64,000 bases of DNA from Prochlorococcus sp. AG-402-I20 (GCA_003216975.1 QCHY01000007.1:1-64000); one strand, 5' to 3'. Positions 42,394-50,969 are shown, counted from the stretch's first letter. A program made the numbers and translations. The notes: a model not told the origin generated them from the letters alone.

Positions 42394-42657
42394 TCAAAGT
42401 TCTCTATATATTGCCCATTCATCACCATCAGCAGTGACTTCAGAAAGTAACGCAACAGCTATGTCGGACTGATCAGAGCGTTTAACAATAATCTCTTTAC
42501 CACCCATATATGGATCATTGAACTCTGATTTTGAACGGCTAGCCTCTAGTTGTTCAGATGGTGTCAAAACTTCAAGAATTTTTATCCATATCTCATCATC
42601 TGAAGCGAAAGGAGGAACAGAAAATTTACTCGGGCTACTTCCTTTTTCTTTATCCAT
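42394..42657 (-). CDS. Small acidic protein, 87 aa
   Basis: MDKEKGSSPSKFSVPPFASD, then DEIWIKILEVLTPSEQLEAS and IVKRSDQSDIAVALLSEVTA. Soluble; probably one operon with 42213-42392 and 42663-42869. Not recognised. Confidence 0.6.
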   Translation of the reverse strand: MDKEKGSSPSKFSVPPFASDDEIWIKILEVLTPSEQLEASRSKSEFNDPYMGGKEIIVKRSDQSDIAVALLSEVTADGDEWAIYREL

Positions 42658-42662
42658 ATTAT

Positions 42663-42869
42663 TTAATTTTTAGCTTTAATCTCTTTAACTTCATTAATTA
42701 ATCGCTCTTGTCGTTCAGGGGTAATAAATCCAAGAGATCCACACTCATTAATATCTTGAATTGGATCTGATAGTCCATCGTGTTTCTCTAGCCATCCCTC
42801 CGTGCATCCTTTACATGCTAATTCATTTAATTCATTAGCTAAAGACTTGGCTTTCAAGCTATCCATCAA
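42663..42869 (-). CDS. Small helical protein, 68 aa
   Basis: SLANELNELACKGCTEGWLE, then INECGSLGFITPERQERLIN. CxxC plus a third cysteine may bind a metal. The second Met (42866) is an equal start candidate. First gene of a three-gene minus-strand unit. Confidence 0.6.
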   Translation of the reverse strand: MMDSLKAKSLANELNELACKGCTEGWLEKHDGLSDPIQDINECGSLGFITPERQERLINEVKEIKAKN

Positions 42870-43034
42870 TAAAAATTTAATTACTTCTTTATTTCTACTC
42901 TACAGTCATTCGATATTTAAAGGAAAAAGTATTAATAGCCTTATTAAACAAAATTGTAAAGTTGGAAAATTTACACCCTATTAATATATAAGGGGAATCA
43001 AGGAAAATAAGAACCAAACAATCTAGTAAGGAAC

Positions 43035-43280
43035 TCATGCAGCTTCTTTTTTAAATTCCCGATAAATAGAAATATCTATAGGTCTATTCACATCGGATTG
43101 AAAATCAACAATATCTTGATAAATCTCATTAGGTAAAGGTTGCATTTCGCATCTTGAATAACATTTACTGTTGTCAAGCTTTTTAATTGAAAACCTGTTG
43201 CCTAGGCGCTTAAAGATAGACAATGTCACAATGCAACTTGAGTTAGTTATATCGTTAGGAGCTCTTGATGCAATACGCAA
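43035..43280 (-). CDS. Hypothetical protein, 81 aa
   Basis: NSSCIVTLSIFKRLGNRFSI, then SKCYSRCEMQPLPNEIYQDI and NRPIDISIYREFKKEAA. Contains a CYSRC pair. The Met inside (MQPLPNE) gives a 36-residue alternative. Not recognised. Confidence 0.45.
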   Translation of the reverse strand: MRIASRAPNDITNSSCIVTLSIFKRLGNRFSIKKLDNSKCYSRCEMQPLPNEIYQDIVDFQSDVNRPIDISIYREFKKEAA

Positions 43281-43400
43281 AACTACTAGCCTTCTCTATC
43301 AATTGAGTGAGTAGTTATTACTAATATTATTTTTTGTAGCAGTTGCCACTTCATATCATTTTGTATAAAAAGCAAAATTCAAAAAGTGTATTAAAAAAAG

Positions 43401-43562
43401 ATGTCTTTATCTCCCAATGAGATGACTCCGTACATAAAAAAAATTCAACAAAAATTTGATGAAGCTCAAACGTTTTTAGTGAAAAATGGTTTTCACCAAG
43501 CCACAAAAGGGCTTTTACAAGACATCGAAAATGCTAACGGCATAAATAAAAAAACAAAATAA
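43401..43562 (+). CDS. Small helical protein, 53 aa
   Basis: MSLSPNEMTPYIKKIQQKFD, then FLVKNGFHQATKGLLQDIEN; soluble, amphipathic helices. Not recognised. Confidence 0.5.
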   Translation: MSLSPNEMTPYIKKIQQKFDEAQTFLVKNGFHQATKGLLQDIENANGINKKTK

Positions 43563-43660
43563 TATCATTCCTATGAGATGAAATCGAAAACGACAAAGTC
43601 TTTAGGGAGACAATTAAAATGGTAAAAATGTATATCCTCTAAAATTCATTTACCTTTTCC

Positions 43661-43962
43661 ATGCAACTGAAATCACTGTTTTAGACTTCAAGCTTAGCAA
43701 TACTTTTTCAGAGTATTGCACTCATATGAATGCGCCAGAGCAGCAGAAGATATTTAGAGAGATGGGAGTTAAAACTTTTTATATCGGCGAATGTATAGGA
43801 GACTCAAAAAGAGCAACTGTAATGCTTGAAGGACCAGAGAATATTTTATATAACATTTTTATCAATCCATAAACAAAGCCTATTGTTGAAGCCTCTGGTC
43901 ATATTTATGAAGAAACAAAAATCACAAGATGGATAAACAATTGTCCTAACTGCAAATTTTAA
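43661..43962 (+). pseudogene. DUF3764-like gene with broken start and internal stop
   Basis: The reading frame TEITVLDFKLSNTFSEYCTH, IFREMGVKTFYIGECIGDSK, ATVMLEGPENILYNIFINP continues in frame past a TAA at 43870 with TKPIVEASGHIYEETKITRW. The expected start (ATG before TEI) is displaced: ATG at 43661 is out of frame by two bases. Related to 6324-6590 and 28805-29116. Confidence 0.6.
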
Positions 43963-43976
43963 CGCGTTGGAGTTCT

Positions 43977-44126
43977 TCAAATAATCGTATCTGGAATCAT
44001 AGGTATTGAATGTTTTTTGCCGTCTGGGCTTACATATATATTCTCTTTCCCATATTCTGTCTCAATGATTTTTTCAAAATGAGTCCCCTTTGGAAGATGT
44101 AAAAAATATTTTTGTGCTCTGTTCAT
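43977..44126 (-). CDS. RAQ/LPKG small protein, 49 aa
   Basis: MNRAQKYFLHLPKGTHFEKI, then IETEYGKENIYVSPDGKKHS. Paralogue of 59303-59479 (MTRAQ...LPKGS...KIIE...YVTPDGEK). Beta-rich; function unknown. Confidence 0.6.
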   Translation of the reverse strand: MNRAQKYFLHLPKGTHFEKIIETEYGKENIYVSPDGKKHSIPMIPDTII

Positions 44127-44207
44127 TTTATTTATACAGTTATTTAAAAAATAACTAGCATGTTTCCCAACGACAACAAATTGATTGTTTTATGAAAGTT
44201 TTAGTGG

Positions 44208-44540
44208 CTAACTATTTGATTTTTCTAGAGCAGTTAATAATCTTCCTACTCTAGTTCCATTAACTCCAAGATCGCCACCACCATATCTTGATGCCGATTT
44301 GATTTGAATCTTCTTATCGATTTTTAAAATCTCCAAGTCGTCTGGGAATCTGAAAATCAAACTACGACAAACCCCTTTCCAATATTTATCATTAGCCTCT
44401 AAAACTTTGGTTCTAGGGATTTTCTGGGCAATCGTGACAAGTTGATCAAAGGTCTTATCAACATCTTCAAATTCTTTTTGAAAGAAAACGCAATTAAGCG
44501 GATTTAAACAGGGACTAAGACCTGATTTAGGATCTGGCAT
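44208..44540 (-). CDS. DUF1499-family protein, 110 aa
   Basis: LSPCLNPLNCVFFQKEFEDV, then WKGVCRSLIFRFPDDLEILK and IQIKSASRYGGGDLGVNGTR. The SxSRxGxxDxGxNxxR signature with the N-terminal cysteine segment is DUF1499. A secreted paralogue is at 55683-56096. Function unknown. Confidence 0.8.
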   Translation of the reverse strand: MPDPKSGLSPCLNPLNCVFFQKEFEDVDKTFDQLVTIAQKIPRTKVLEANDKYWKGVCRSLIFRFPDDLEILKIDKKIQIKSASRYGGGDLGVNGTRVGRLLTALEKSNS

Positions 44541-44699
44541 ATTTTCTATGAGTTCACGTATTGATCATGAGAAAAGTTTATCCCCCCTGTGGTCTAGTTT
44601 TTCAGAAATTTATTACTAAGTGATGTCTAGTTCTCCCTTCCTAAAATACCCTTGCAAAAGCAATCCTTCAATTAAATTTATACAATATATATTTTTAGA

Positions 44700-44795
44700 A
44701 TGAAACGATTAGATAAAACAGGGATGATGTTGATTGTTTTCAGTGTGGCCTCAACACTTCCTTATCAGTTTCATTATCTCTCTTCTATGAGTTAA
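44700..44795 (+). CDS. Possible membrane micro-protein, 31 aa
   Basis: MKRLDKTGMMLIVFSVASTL then PYQFHYLSSMS. Basic start and one short helix; convergent with the nitroreductase gene six bases on. Confidence 0.35.
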   Translation: MKRLDKTGMMLIVFSVASTLPYQFHYLSSMS

Positions 44796-44801
44796 AACAG
44801 G

Positions 44802-45353
44802 TTAATCCCTCTCTCTATAGATTGTACTAATTAAAGGTCTGTTGATTAAAGGCGGCTCAATTCCATATCCAATCCAAATAAAACCAATAATTTCCTCCTC
44901 TCTGGAATTTATTTGTGCGATTTGATAGGTATTAGGGTCTTTAGTGATTTTGCCTGTTGACCACTTGCAACCAACATCATCGGCGACAAGTGAAAGCGAC
45001 AGGTTTTGAATCGCGCAAGCACAAGCAGCATAATCTTCGCGTCTTTGAGCTTGATTATCAGTACATACTTGAGTGGCAATAAGCAAATGGGAAGGGTTTA
45101 GCATTTTTTCCCTTAGTTTTTTTAAACTAGAATCATCTATTGACTTATCACCAAACTTCAGAGTCAGCTGTAATTGATATAGAAGTTCCCTTTTTTTTAT
45201 CCCGATGTTGGTAAAACGCCATGGGAAAGTCCTTCTGTGGCAGGGGGCCTGATTAGCTGCAACTATTGATTTTTGAATTATTTCGCTAGGAACACTTTTT
45301 TTGGAAAAGATATGAATAGTCCTTCGTTTTTTAATTGCTTCAGCTATTTCCAT
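44802..45353 (-). CDS. Nitroreductase-family protein
   Basis: 183 residues. AIKKRRTIHIFSKKSVPSEI (the Arg-rich FMN-phosphate contact), ANQAPCHRRTFPWRF (AxxAP...N/PW) and the GIEP end are nitroreductase features. FMN-dependent NAD(P)H oxidoreductase of unknown substrate. Length at the short end of the family. Confidence 0.85.
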   Translation of the reverse strand: MEIAEAIKKRRTIHIFSKKSVPSEIIQKSIVAANQAPCHRRTFPWRFTNIGIKKRELLYQLQLTLKFGDKSIDDSSLKKLREKMLNPSHLLIATQVCTDNQAQRREDYAACACAIQNLSLSLVADDVGCKWSTGKITKDPNTYQIAQINSREEEIIGFIWIGYGIEPPLINRPLISTIYRERD

Positions 45354-45505
45354 GATTTTTTCTTGACGTTATTAACTACACTATTAGTCATAGTGAAAAT
45401 TTTACAAAAAGTTAGTTTAGAGACCTGTATAAATAAAAGGCGTTTAAATCATCTCCAGCTTGAATCTCACATCTAAAAAAACCATGATTAGTTGAAAATC
45501 ACTTA

Positions 45506-45775
45506 TTAAGCAACTTTGTCAAGAATTACATTTGATGGTTTTGAAAATAACGAGACGACTTGACCCATGGGTGTCTTGAATACGCGTTCGACAATTTCTC
45601 CATTATTTATAATTACCTTCGTATTCAAGGACCCAGAAGGTAAATTTACAGATCTTTTTTTTAGAAGAATCTTTAGCTCTGGATAATGATCATTAGGTTT
45701 AAGAACCTCTTTTAACTCAGGATGCAGATCTAAGATTGCGTCATCAAAGGCCTTAAACTTTTTCGTTAAAACCAT
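45506..45775 (-). CDS. LPSGS-NTKVII small protein, 89 aa
   Basis: FDDAILDLHPELKEVLKPND, then NLPSGSLNTKVIINNGEIVE and RVFKTPMGQVVSLFSKPSN. Paralogue of 49150-49365; the second half is conserved nearly residue for residue. Unknown function. Confidence 0.65.
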   Translation of the reverse strand: MVLTKKFKAFDDAILDLHPELKEVLKPNDHYPELKILLKKRSVNLPSGSLNTKVIINNGEIVERVFKTPMGQVVSLFSKPSNVILDKVA

Positions 45776-45945
45776 ACTTAGAGAAAGCTGTTATGTATGA
45801 CTTGTAACCTACTGATCTCATGACGTAAAGAGTATTTAAACTAAGATCGGGTTAAAATTAATAAGACTTTAAATAAAGCTTTAATGAGCGGTGAGTAAAT
45901 TCATACAATAAGTTTTTACTGGTAGCTCAAAGTGCAAAATAGTCA

Positions 45946-46122
45946 TTAATAGCTAGTAGCATCAATCACTAGCTGTTCATGATAAGAGATAGACGTTACC
46001 TCAGTACTTCTGTCATTTAAAACTGACTGTGTAAAAACAGTAATAGCTGCAATACTTGGTGTAATAGGTAAAAACAAGAGTATGGCCAACACACTACTGT
46101 TAGGTTTAAATAATCTTTGCAT
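45946..46122 (-). CDS. Exported or anchored small protein, 58 aa
   Basis: MQRLFKPNSSVLAILLFLPI has a signal-peptide shape (PSIAA cleavage near residue 25), followed by a short polar mature part. Not recognised. Confidence 0.45.
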   Translation of the reverse strand: MQRLFKPNSSVLAILLFLPITPSIAAITVFTQSVLNDRSTEVTSISYHEQLVIDATSY

Positions 46123-46200
46123 TAATTAATAGAGGATTCAATTATTATTCTCAACAAATTTTAGGTGATTTGCGTGTTCGGTTTCCCTTGAATAAAGTTA

Positions 46201-46398
46201 TTAGTTTGACCTGTAATACCATCTAAACACCTTTGGTCTTTTCCAGAGCATTGAATAAATAGCTTCAAGTGCCTTTTGAGTTTTAGGCAGTTTGCAACTA
46301 GGCCATGACTGTTGAGTAATCATTGTGATTATTTCGGAGTCATTATTATTTTTACATCGGATACCACCCATGAAACCAGAGTAATAGAACTCAGGCAA
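46201..46398 (-). CDS. Possible small protein, 65 aa
   Basis: IRCKNNNDSEIITMITQQSW, then SCKLPKTQKALEAIYSMLWK. Helical second half. The N-terminal residues are less convincing and the true start may be internal. Confidence 0.35.
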   Translation of the reverse strand: MPEFYYSGFMGGIRCKNNNDSEIITMITQQSWPSCKLPKTQKALEAIYSMLWKRPKVFRWYYRSN

Positions 46399-46454
46399 AA
46401 ATACATAGAACCAAAACTATTACTCAGCTAGATATTTGTGAGGGAAATAAGCAT

Positions 46455-46482
46455 AAAAAAAGAGGCAATTTATGCCCCTTTT
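46455..46482 (-). terminator. Terminator of DUF4278 gene
   Basis: On the minus strand AAAGGGGC, loop ATAAATT, GCCTCTTTTTTT; imperfect stem with a T-run, 15 bases beyond the stop of 46497-46667. Confidence 0.55.
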
Positions 46483-46496
46483 AGATCTCCTTTAAA

Positions 46497-46667
46497 TTAC
46501 TTTTGGTATGTATTACCTCTGTAAGTTAAGGACGCTTGCATCTGCTTTTTAGCTTCTGCCTGCCTAGATGTGTAGATGTTACTTCTGTAACTAAGTTCTA
46601 CAACTTTTTTTGGAGTAGCTTCTTTATGTTGAAGGTACTCTTTGCCTCTGTAAGTAAGAACAGTCAT
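46497..46667 (-). CDS. DUF4278-type YRG-repeat protein, 56 aa
   Basis: TVLTYRGKEYLQHKE at the start and SLTYRGNTYQK at the end, i.e. two LxYRGxxY motifs, with VELSYRSNIY between. Paralogue at 63073-63246 with the same spacing and a shared leader motif GGAACGGGG-x-CTT. Function unknown. Confidence 0.72.
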   Translation of the reverse strand: MTVLTYRGKEYLQHKEATPKKVVELSYRSNIYTSRQAEAKKQMQASLTYRGNTYQK

Positions 46668-47289
46668 TGCTCTTTCTAGTAGTGCTCAAGACCCCGTTCC
46701 ATGTCTCGAGTCTTACTGCAGCTTGAAATTTAGCTGAACGTGTATCAAAAATAACAGAAATTATCTTAAAACGATGTTCCTAGTGATACATAAAACAGAG
46801 AATTAAGTAGTGTTAACCGAAATAGTTGCATTTCTTACTAAATAGCAACCTTAAATCACTAAGAAAGTTAATTATTTATCCTCTTCTTTTTTTTCTTAAA
46901 CTAAACCAACCATCCTCCTTTCCCCTATTCTTAGAAAGTCATTAAAGTGCAAAAAATGGATCCTAATATGGCAAAGATTGTCAAAGTAATTAACGACTCA
47001 AATCCAGAGAAAGCAATATTTTGATAAATTGAATCAAATGCTTCCTTAACACTTCAAGAAGGTAAACCATTCAGCAACCACAAAAAGCCTCGTTATTTAA
47101 TACCCAGTTTTTAAAAACTACTATCACTAGTAAATTGATCAAAAGAAGCATGAACAAACGAAGTTTTGGATCCTCTATCCCCATAAATCTTTTTAATTTA
47201 GTTTTTGTTAGGCAAGGCCAGTTACAAAGATGTTAACAATTATGGGGCTACAGGAAGTTAGTAAGCAGTTAATAGAATATGTATGATTA
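46668..47289. other. Long intergenic region with DUF4278 leader
   Basis: The first 30 bases beside the DUF4278 gene contain, on the minus strand, GGAACGGGGTCTT (46684-46696), also found before 63073-63246. Farther on, an ATG frame at 46956 (MDPNMAKIVKVINDSNPEKA) stops after 23 codons at TGA-TAA but stays protein-like in frame beyond, possibly a dead mini-gene. Nothing else seen. Confidence 0.4.
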
Positions 47290-47547
47290 TCAATCCGCTT
47301 TAAAAGGTCTACCACCTTTACTTAAGTAATCCATATATTTATCAGATTCTTTGAGGTAATAATTCCTGCTTTGACCAATATACCTAGCTTCAATTAAGAG
47401 ATCCGTAACTTCAGGCCAAAAAGATTCAGGGACCAACTCAAGAGGGTTAATTGCGCTTGGATTCCAATTTAACTCAGTCAAAAATAGAAACCAAATCGAC
47501 TTGCACTTAATGAAATCAGATAAACAATCTGAATTAAAATTATTCAT
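47290..47547 (-). CDS. Hypothetical protein downstream of purT, 85 aa
   Basis: SDFIKCKSIWFLFLTELNWN, then LVPESFWPEVTDLLIEARYI and SDKYMDYLSKGGRPFKAD. Soluble, helical; start overlaps the purT end by eight bases, so co-transcribed with it. Not recognised. Confidence 0.6.
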   Translation of the reverse strand: MNNFNSDCLSDFIKCKSIWFLFLTELNWNPSAINPLELVPESFWPEVTDLLIEARYIGQSRNYYLKESDKYMDYLSKGGRPFKAD

Positions 47548-48709
47548 TTATAAATTGGACTGATTGAGCTGCTTTATCAGCTTTGATTTTTGCCTCATCG
47601 ATGGTTTCTGCATTTGCTACCGCTACTCCCATTCGACGACCTTCAGTAGAGCTCGGCTTGCCAAACATAAACACACCTGTATTCGATTGACTTAAAGCAT
47701 CTTCAAGTCCCGTAAAAGCTATGTTTGAAGTTTTCTGGGAAGCCAAAATCACTCTGCTCGCAGAAGCTTTATGACAAACTATTTCTGGAATTGGGATACC
47801 TAAAACAGCTCTAAGGTGTAATTCAAACTCATTTAAATTTTGACTAATCAAAGTTACTAAGCCTGTGTCATGTGGTCTTGGTGACAGCTCTGAGAAAATC
47901 ACCTCCTCACCCTTAATAAAAAATTCAACACCAAACAAACCAACTCCACCAAGATTATCAGTGACACATTTGGCTATCTTTTGAGCCTTATCTAAAACAT
48001 TTTCAGTTAATGTAGCTGGTTGCCAACTACATTGATAATCTCCATTCTTTTGCTCATGTCCTATCGGTGCACAAAATAATGTTTTACCATTAAATTGTCT
48101 AATAGTTAATAAAGTAATTTCCAAGTCAAAATCAATAAATTCCTCTAATATAATTTTATTTGATTTACCTCTTGATTTTTCAATAGCCAAATCCCAAGCC
48201 TGGACTAAATCATTTTTATTATTAACTAAACTTTGTCCTTTACCAGAAGAACTCATAACTGGCTTAATTAATAAAGGATAGCCAATCGCATCTGCATGCA
48301 AATTAAGCTCGGATTGATTTATCGCATAACTAAATTTTGCAGTTCTTATATTTAATTCGTTAGCAGCTAAATCTCTAATTTTATCTCTATTCATAGTTAT
48401 TGCAGTGGCTCTAGCATTTGGTATTACTGTTATTTTTTGTTCGATTTCCTTTAATACATCTACTGCAAGAGCCTCAATTTCAGGAATAATTATATCAGGA
48501 TTACATTTATATATCACTTCTTTTAATTCACTACCATTATTCATATTTAATACTTCAAATTGATCAGCTATCTGCATGGCTGGCGCATCATTATATCTGT
48601 CACATGCAATTACATAACAACCTAATCTTTTTGCAGCTATTGCCACCTCTTTACCTAATTCTCCGCTACCTAAAAGCATTATTTTCTTTGGAAAAACATT
48701 CATAATCAT
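47540..48709 (-). CDS. purT: Formate-dependent phosphoribosylglycinamide formyltransferase PurT
   Basis: 389 residues, full length. An ATP-grasp enzyme: LLGSGELGKEVAIAAKRLG (12-30), IIPEIEALAVDVL, YPLLIKPVMSSSGKGQS (the ATP loop), EEFIDFDLEITLLT, FSELSPRPHDTGLVTLISQN and the GRRMGVAVA end all match PurT. It makes formyl-GAR from GAR, formate and ATP in purine synthesis. The start could be MNVF (48703). Confidence 0.95.
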   Translation of the reverse strand: MIMNVFPKKIMLLGSGELGKEVAIAAKRLGCYVIACDRYNDAPAMQIADQFEVLNMNNGSELKEVIYKCNPDIIIPEIEALAVDVLKEIEQKITVIPNARATAITMNRDKIRDLAANELNIRTAKFSYAINQSELNLHADAIGYPLLIKPVMSSSGKGQSLVNNKNDLVQAWDLAIEKSRGKSNKIILEEFIDFDLEITLLTIRQFNGKTLFCAPIGHEQKNGDYQCSWQPATLTENVLDKAQKIAKCVTDNLGGVGLFGVEFFIKGEEVIFSELSPRPHDTGLVTLISQNLNEFELHLRAVLGIPIPEIVCHKASASRVILASQKTSNIAFTGLEDALSQSNTGVFMFGKPSSTEGRRMGVAVANAETIDEAKIKADKAAQSVQFINE

Positions 48710-49149
48710 ATCTATAGGTCAAAAATATAAATTAATATAATATCTCTTAAACAGAATTGATAATAAAAAAAAGAAGTAGAAATTAACAGAGACACTGAAA
48801 GGAAAAAATTATTCTTAGTACAACAGAGCGCTTGTTGTTGATGGATAAAATCAATTAATCATTCTCGATTGTTTTTAGACTCAATAAGATAGAAAAATGA
48901 TAATTCCACCACAACAAGTAATTTTTGGATAACTACTTTTGAGTAATGCAATGGTATTGATTTTAGACATTAGGTACAATCCATTTGAAATCAATGAAAA
49001 CAAGCTTATAAAAGCAATTCCTAATCCAAAAACTATATCTAATTTTTCACGTTAGTCCTATAAAGAAAGAGCTTATTGGCTATACAAGCTCTTTACGAGT
49101 GGAGAAAAGTTAGTTAAAAGGAAGGAATAACTTCGGCTTTTTTATTGGA
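48710..49149. other. Intergenic region with a start-less membrane frame
   Basis: On the minus strand, about 48882-49050, a frame reads KLDIVFGLGIAFISLFSLIS then NGLYLMSKINTIALLKSSYP, but no ATG, GTG or TTG precedes the helix. It may be a decayed gene. Otherwise AT-rich with no signal. Confidence 0.35.
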
Positions 49150-49365
49150 ATGGTTGCTAAGAAGAAAATTAAAGACTTCAAGGATTTGGATCAGTTCCCA
49201 GATTTAAAAGAAGCTCTTGTACCAGCTATTAAGACATTGCCCTCAGGATCAATGAATACTAAAGTAATCATTACTGAAGGCGCAATTGTAGAGAGAGTTT
49301 ATAAAACACCAAAAGGTGAACTGATATCTCTTTTCGCAAATGATTTATCGAAAGAAGCTGCCTAA
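49150..49365 (+). CDS. LPSGS-NTKVII small protein, 71 aa
   Basis: FKDLDQFPDLKEALVPAIKT, then LPSGSMNTKVIITEGAIVER and VYKTPKGELISLFAND. Paralogue of 45506-45775, lacking an internal insertion of about 13 residues. Unknown function. Confidence 0.65.
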   Translation: MVAKKKIKDFKDLDQFPDLKEALVPAIKTLPSGSMNTKVIITEGAIVERVYKTPKGELISLFANDLSKEAA

Positions 49366-49507
49366 ATTCTCTACTTAAAATCAATTATTTTAGTATTTCT
49401 CTATGAAAGCGTTGGTTCATATTGTCAGCACAACAATAAAAGATGGCAATGAAAACATCCAATATTGAGCAGATCTGTAATCCTAGTTTATTGTTTTTAA
49501 TTGATAA

Positions 49508-49900
49508 ATGTCTTCTAAAGAAGAAATCGTATCCATCCTAGAAGCCTTTGCCTCAACAGAGAGAATGGGATCATTCTTTTTAGAGAATGCAACTCCTGAC
49601 TTTTTATTTATAAGACCAAGCGGGAATCCCATTGACGCAAAAGGTTTTCAAGAGATGTGGTCCTCAGGAGATCTTGTATTACAAAGCGCTGAAGTCACCA
49701 AGGTACACAAATTTGAACTCTTAGGTTCAAATGCTGCAATGTGCGTTTTCACCCTAGGCTCAAAATTTACTTACAAAGGGACTCAAAATGATGATCTCCC
49801 TACAGTAACTTCGATTTTTAAAAAAATTGATGATAAATGGAAAGTAGCGTGGATGCAAAGATCCTCAGGCCAGTCAGACATGACTCTGTGGAACGACTAA
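49508..49900 (+). CDS. DUF3804/SnoaL-like protein, 130 aa
   Basis: IVSILEAFASTERMGSFFLE, FLFIRPSGNPIDAKGFQEMW, and VTSIFKKIDDKWKVAWMQRS give the cone-shaped NTF2-like fold; the short picocyanobacterial family is DUF3804. Function unknown. Confidence 0.78.
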   Translation: MSSKEEIVSILEAFASTERMGSFFLENATPDFLFIRPSGNPIDAKGFQEMWSSGDLVLQSAEVTKVHKFELLGSNAAMCVFTLGSKFTYKGTQNDDLPTVTSIFKKIDDKWKVAWMQRSSGQSDMTLWND

Positions 49901-50013
49901 TTTATATTCCCTTCTTAAAGGTTAAGTATTCGTAAATTCTATTTATATCCTTACGTCTGAAGTAATCATTCAACAAGATAGATAATTTAAAAGAGAAACA
50001 GTTAATAGTCGAA

Positions 50014-50190
50014 ATGCAAGATAAGCCAAATGTTGAAGAGTTGATTGCAGATTCAATAACATTGCTCTTAATTAGAGCCCAAAATCTACCTAAAAGGGAA
50101 AGACTAGCAATTGCTCAAGAGTTTAGAGAATGGCTTAATGGTAGTTGCAAAGTAGAAGATATATTGATCCTAGATACAAGAATCAAATAG
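50014..50190 (+). CDS. Small soluble protein, 58 aa
   Basis: MQDKPNVEELIADSITLLLI, then LPKRERLAIAQEFREWLNGS; helical. Not recognised, composition convincing. Confidence 0.55.
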   Translation: MQDKPNVEELIADSITLLLIRAQNLPKRERLAIAQEFREWLNGSCKVEDILILDTRIK

Positions 50191-50277
50191 AAATAACTAC
50201 ATCAAGTTGATAATCATCAATATTACTGAAAAAATTTGCAATGCGTCGAACACGCGCTAATCAAACAACAAACCATC

Positions 50278-50318
50278 AAAAAAGCCTCTTCCGTAATGAC
50301 AGAGAAGAGGCTTTCTTT
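50278..50318 (-). terminator. Terminator of hli operon
   Basis: GCCTCTTC and GAAGAGGC arms with a 13-base loop and a T-run on the minus strand, 18 bases after the last hli stop. Confidence 0.75.
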
Positions 50319-50335
50319 AGATTCGAAAGTTAGGA

Positions 50336-50461
50336 CTATACAATCCCTGGAATGATCCAGCCTGTTAATCCGTAGTTGATTACTGCAGCAAAGAAACCCA
50401 TCATCGCTAGACGACCATTCATTTGCTCGGCTGTTTTCCAATAGTTAGTTTCTTTATTCAT
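50336..50461 (-). CDS. hli: High-light-inducible protein, 41 aa
   Basis: MNKETNYWKTAEQMNGRLAM, then GFFAAVINYGLTGWIIPGIV. ExxNGRLAM and GxIIPG are the Hli motifs; the AE at the start of the helix is AEQMNGR. The ATG overlaps the TAA of 50461-50607 by one base. Last gene of a four-gene operon. Confidence 0.9.
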   Translation of the reverse strand: MNKETNYWKTAEQMNGRLAMMGFFAAVINYGLTGWIIPGIV

Positions 50462-50607
50462 TACACGAAACCTGGAATGATTTGACCGGTTGTTGCATAA
50501 GCACCAACAAGAGCGATGCATCCAAATAATGCTGCGTAGCCGTTAAGTCTTTCTGCAGTTACCTTTTCAGGATCAATGTTTCTGTTGCTGTTGTTTTGAG
50601 TAGTCAT
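50461..50607 (-). CDS. hli: High-light-inducible protein, 48 aa
   Basis: A polar start TTQNNSNRNIDPEK, then AERLNGYAALFGCIALVGAY and TTGQIIPGFV. N-G-Y replaces N-G-R at the chlorophyll-binding site. Both ends overlap neighbouring hli genes by one base. Confidence 0.88.
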   Translation of the reverse strand: MTTQNNSNRNIDPEKVTAERLNGYAALFGCIALVGAYATTGQIIPGFV

Positions 50608-50726
50608 TAAACGACACCTGGGATAAGTTGACCGGTTGTTAGGTAGATACCTGTTAGAAGAACGAATGCCATCATGGCTGGTCTGCCGATGCTTCTTTCT
50701 AGAATTGTTTTGTTAGATGGTTGCAT
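50607..50726 (-). CDS. hli: Hli-like protein, 39 aa
   Basis: MQPSNKTILERSIGRPAMMA, then FVLLTGIYLTTGQLIPGVV. ERSIGRPAMM is a divergent ExxNGRxAM motif; the TTGQLIPG tail is intact. The partial gene at 1-23 has the same N-terminus. Confidence 0.85.
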   Translation of the reverse strand: MQPSNKTILERSIGRPAMMAFVLLTGIYLTTGQLIPGVV

Positions 50727-50746
50727 TGTTATTAATAGTTATTGGT

Positions 50747-50953
50747 TTAAAAAATTCCAGGAATGATTTGACCTGTTGAGAAGTAAGAAACCAAAAGACT
50801 GATCATTCCGATCATTGCCCAACGGCCATTTGTCTTTTCTGCTTCTTCTGGGTAGCTGGTGTAATCCTCTACAAGCTGAGGCTGTGTTTCACGGCCAAAG
50901 ATGTTTTGCTTGCCGTACTCAGTGATTACTTGAGATGAGGTTGAACTTGTCAT
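50747..50953 (-). CDS. hli: High-light-inducible protein, 68 aa
   Basis: SSQVITEYGKQNIFGRETQP, then YPEEAEKTNGRWAMIGMISL and STGQIIPGIF. First gene of the operon; paralogue of 9457-9753 without its N-terminal 30-residue extension. Confidence 0.9.
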   Translation of the reverse strand: MTSSTSSQVITEYGKQNIFGRETQPQLVEDYTSYPEEAEKTNGRWAMIGMISLLVSYFSTGQIIPGIF

Positions 50954-50969
50954 TACTGGAATTGCGTTG

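Noticed and set aside
46956..47120. Mini-gene MDPNMAKIVKVINDSNPEKA with continuation past TGA-TAA
   Set aside because: Two adjacent stops and no clear paralogue over the full length; a weak likeness to DUF3764 is not enough.
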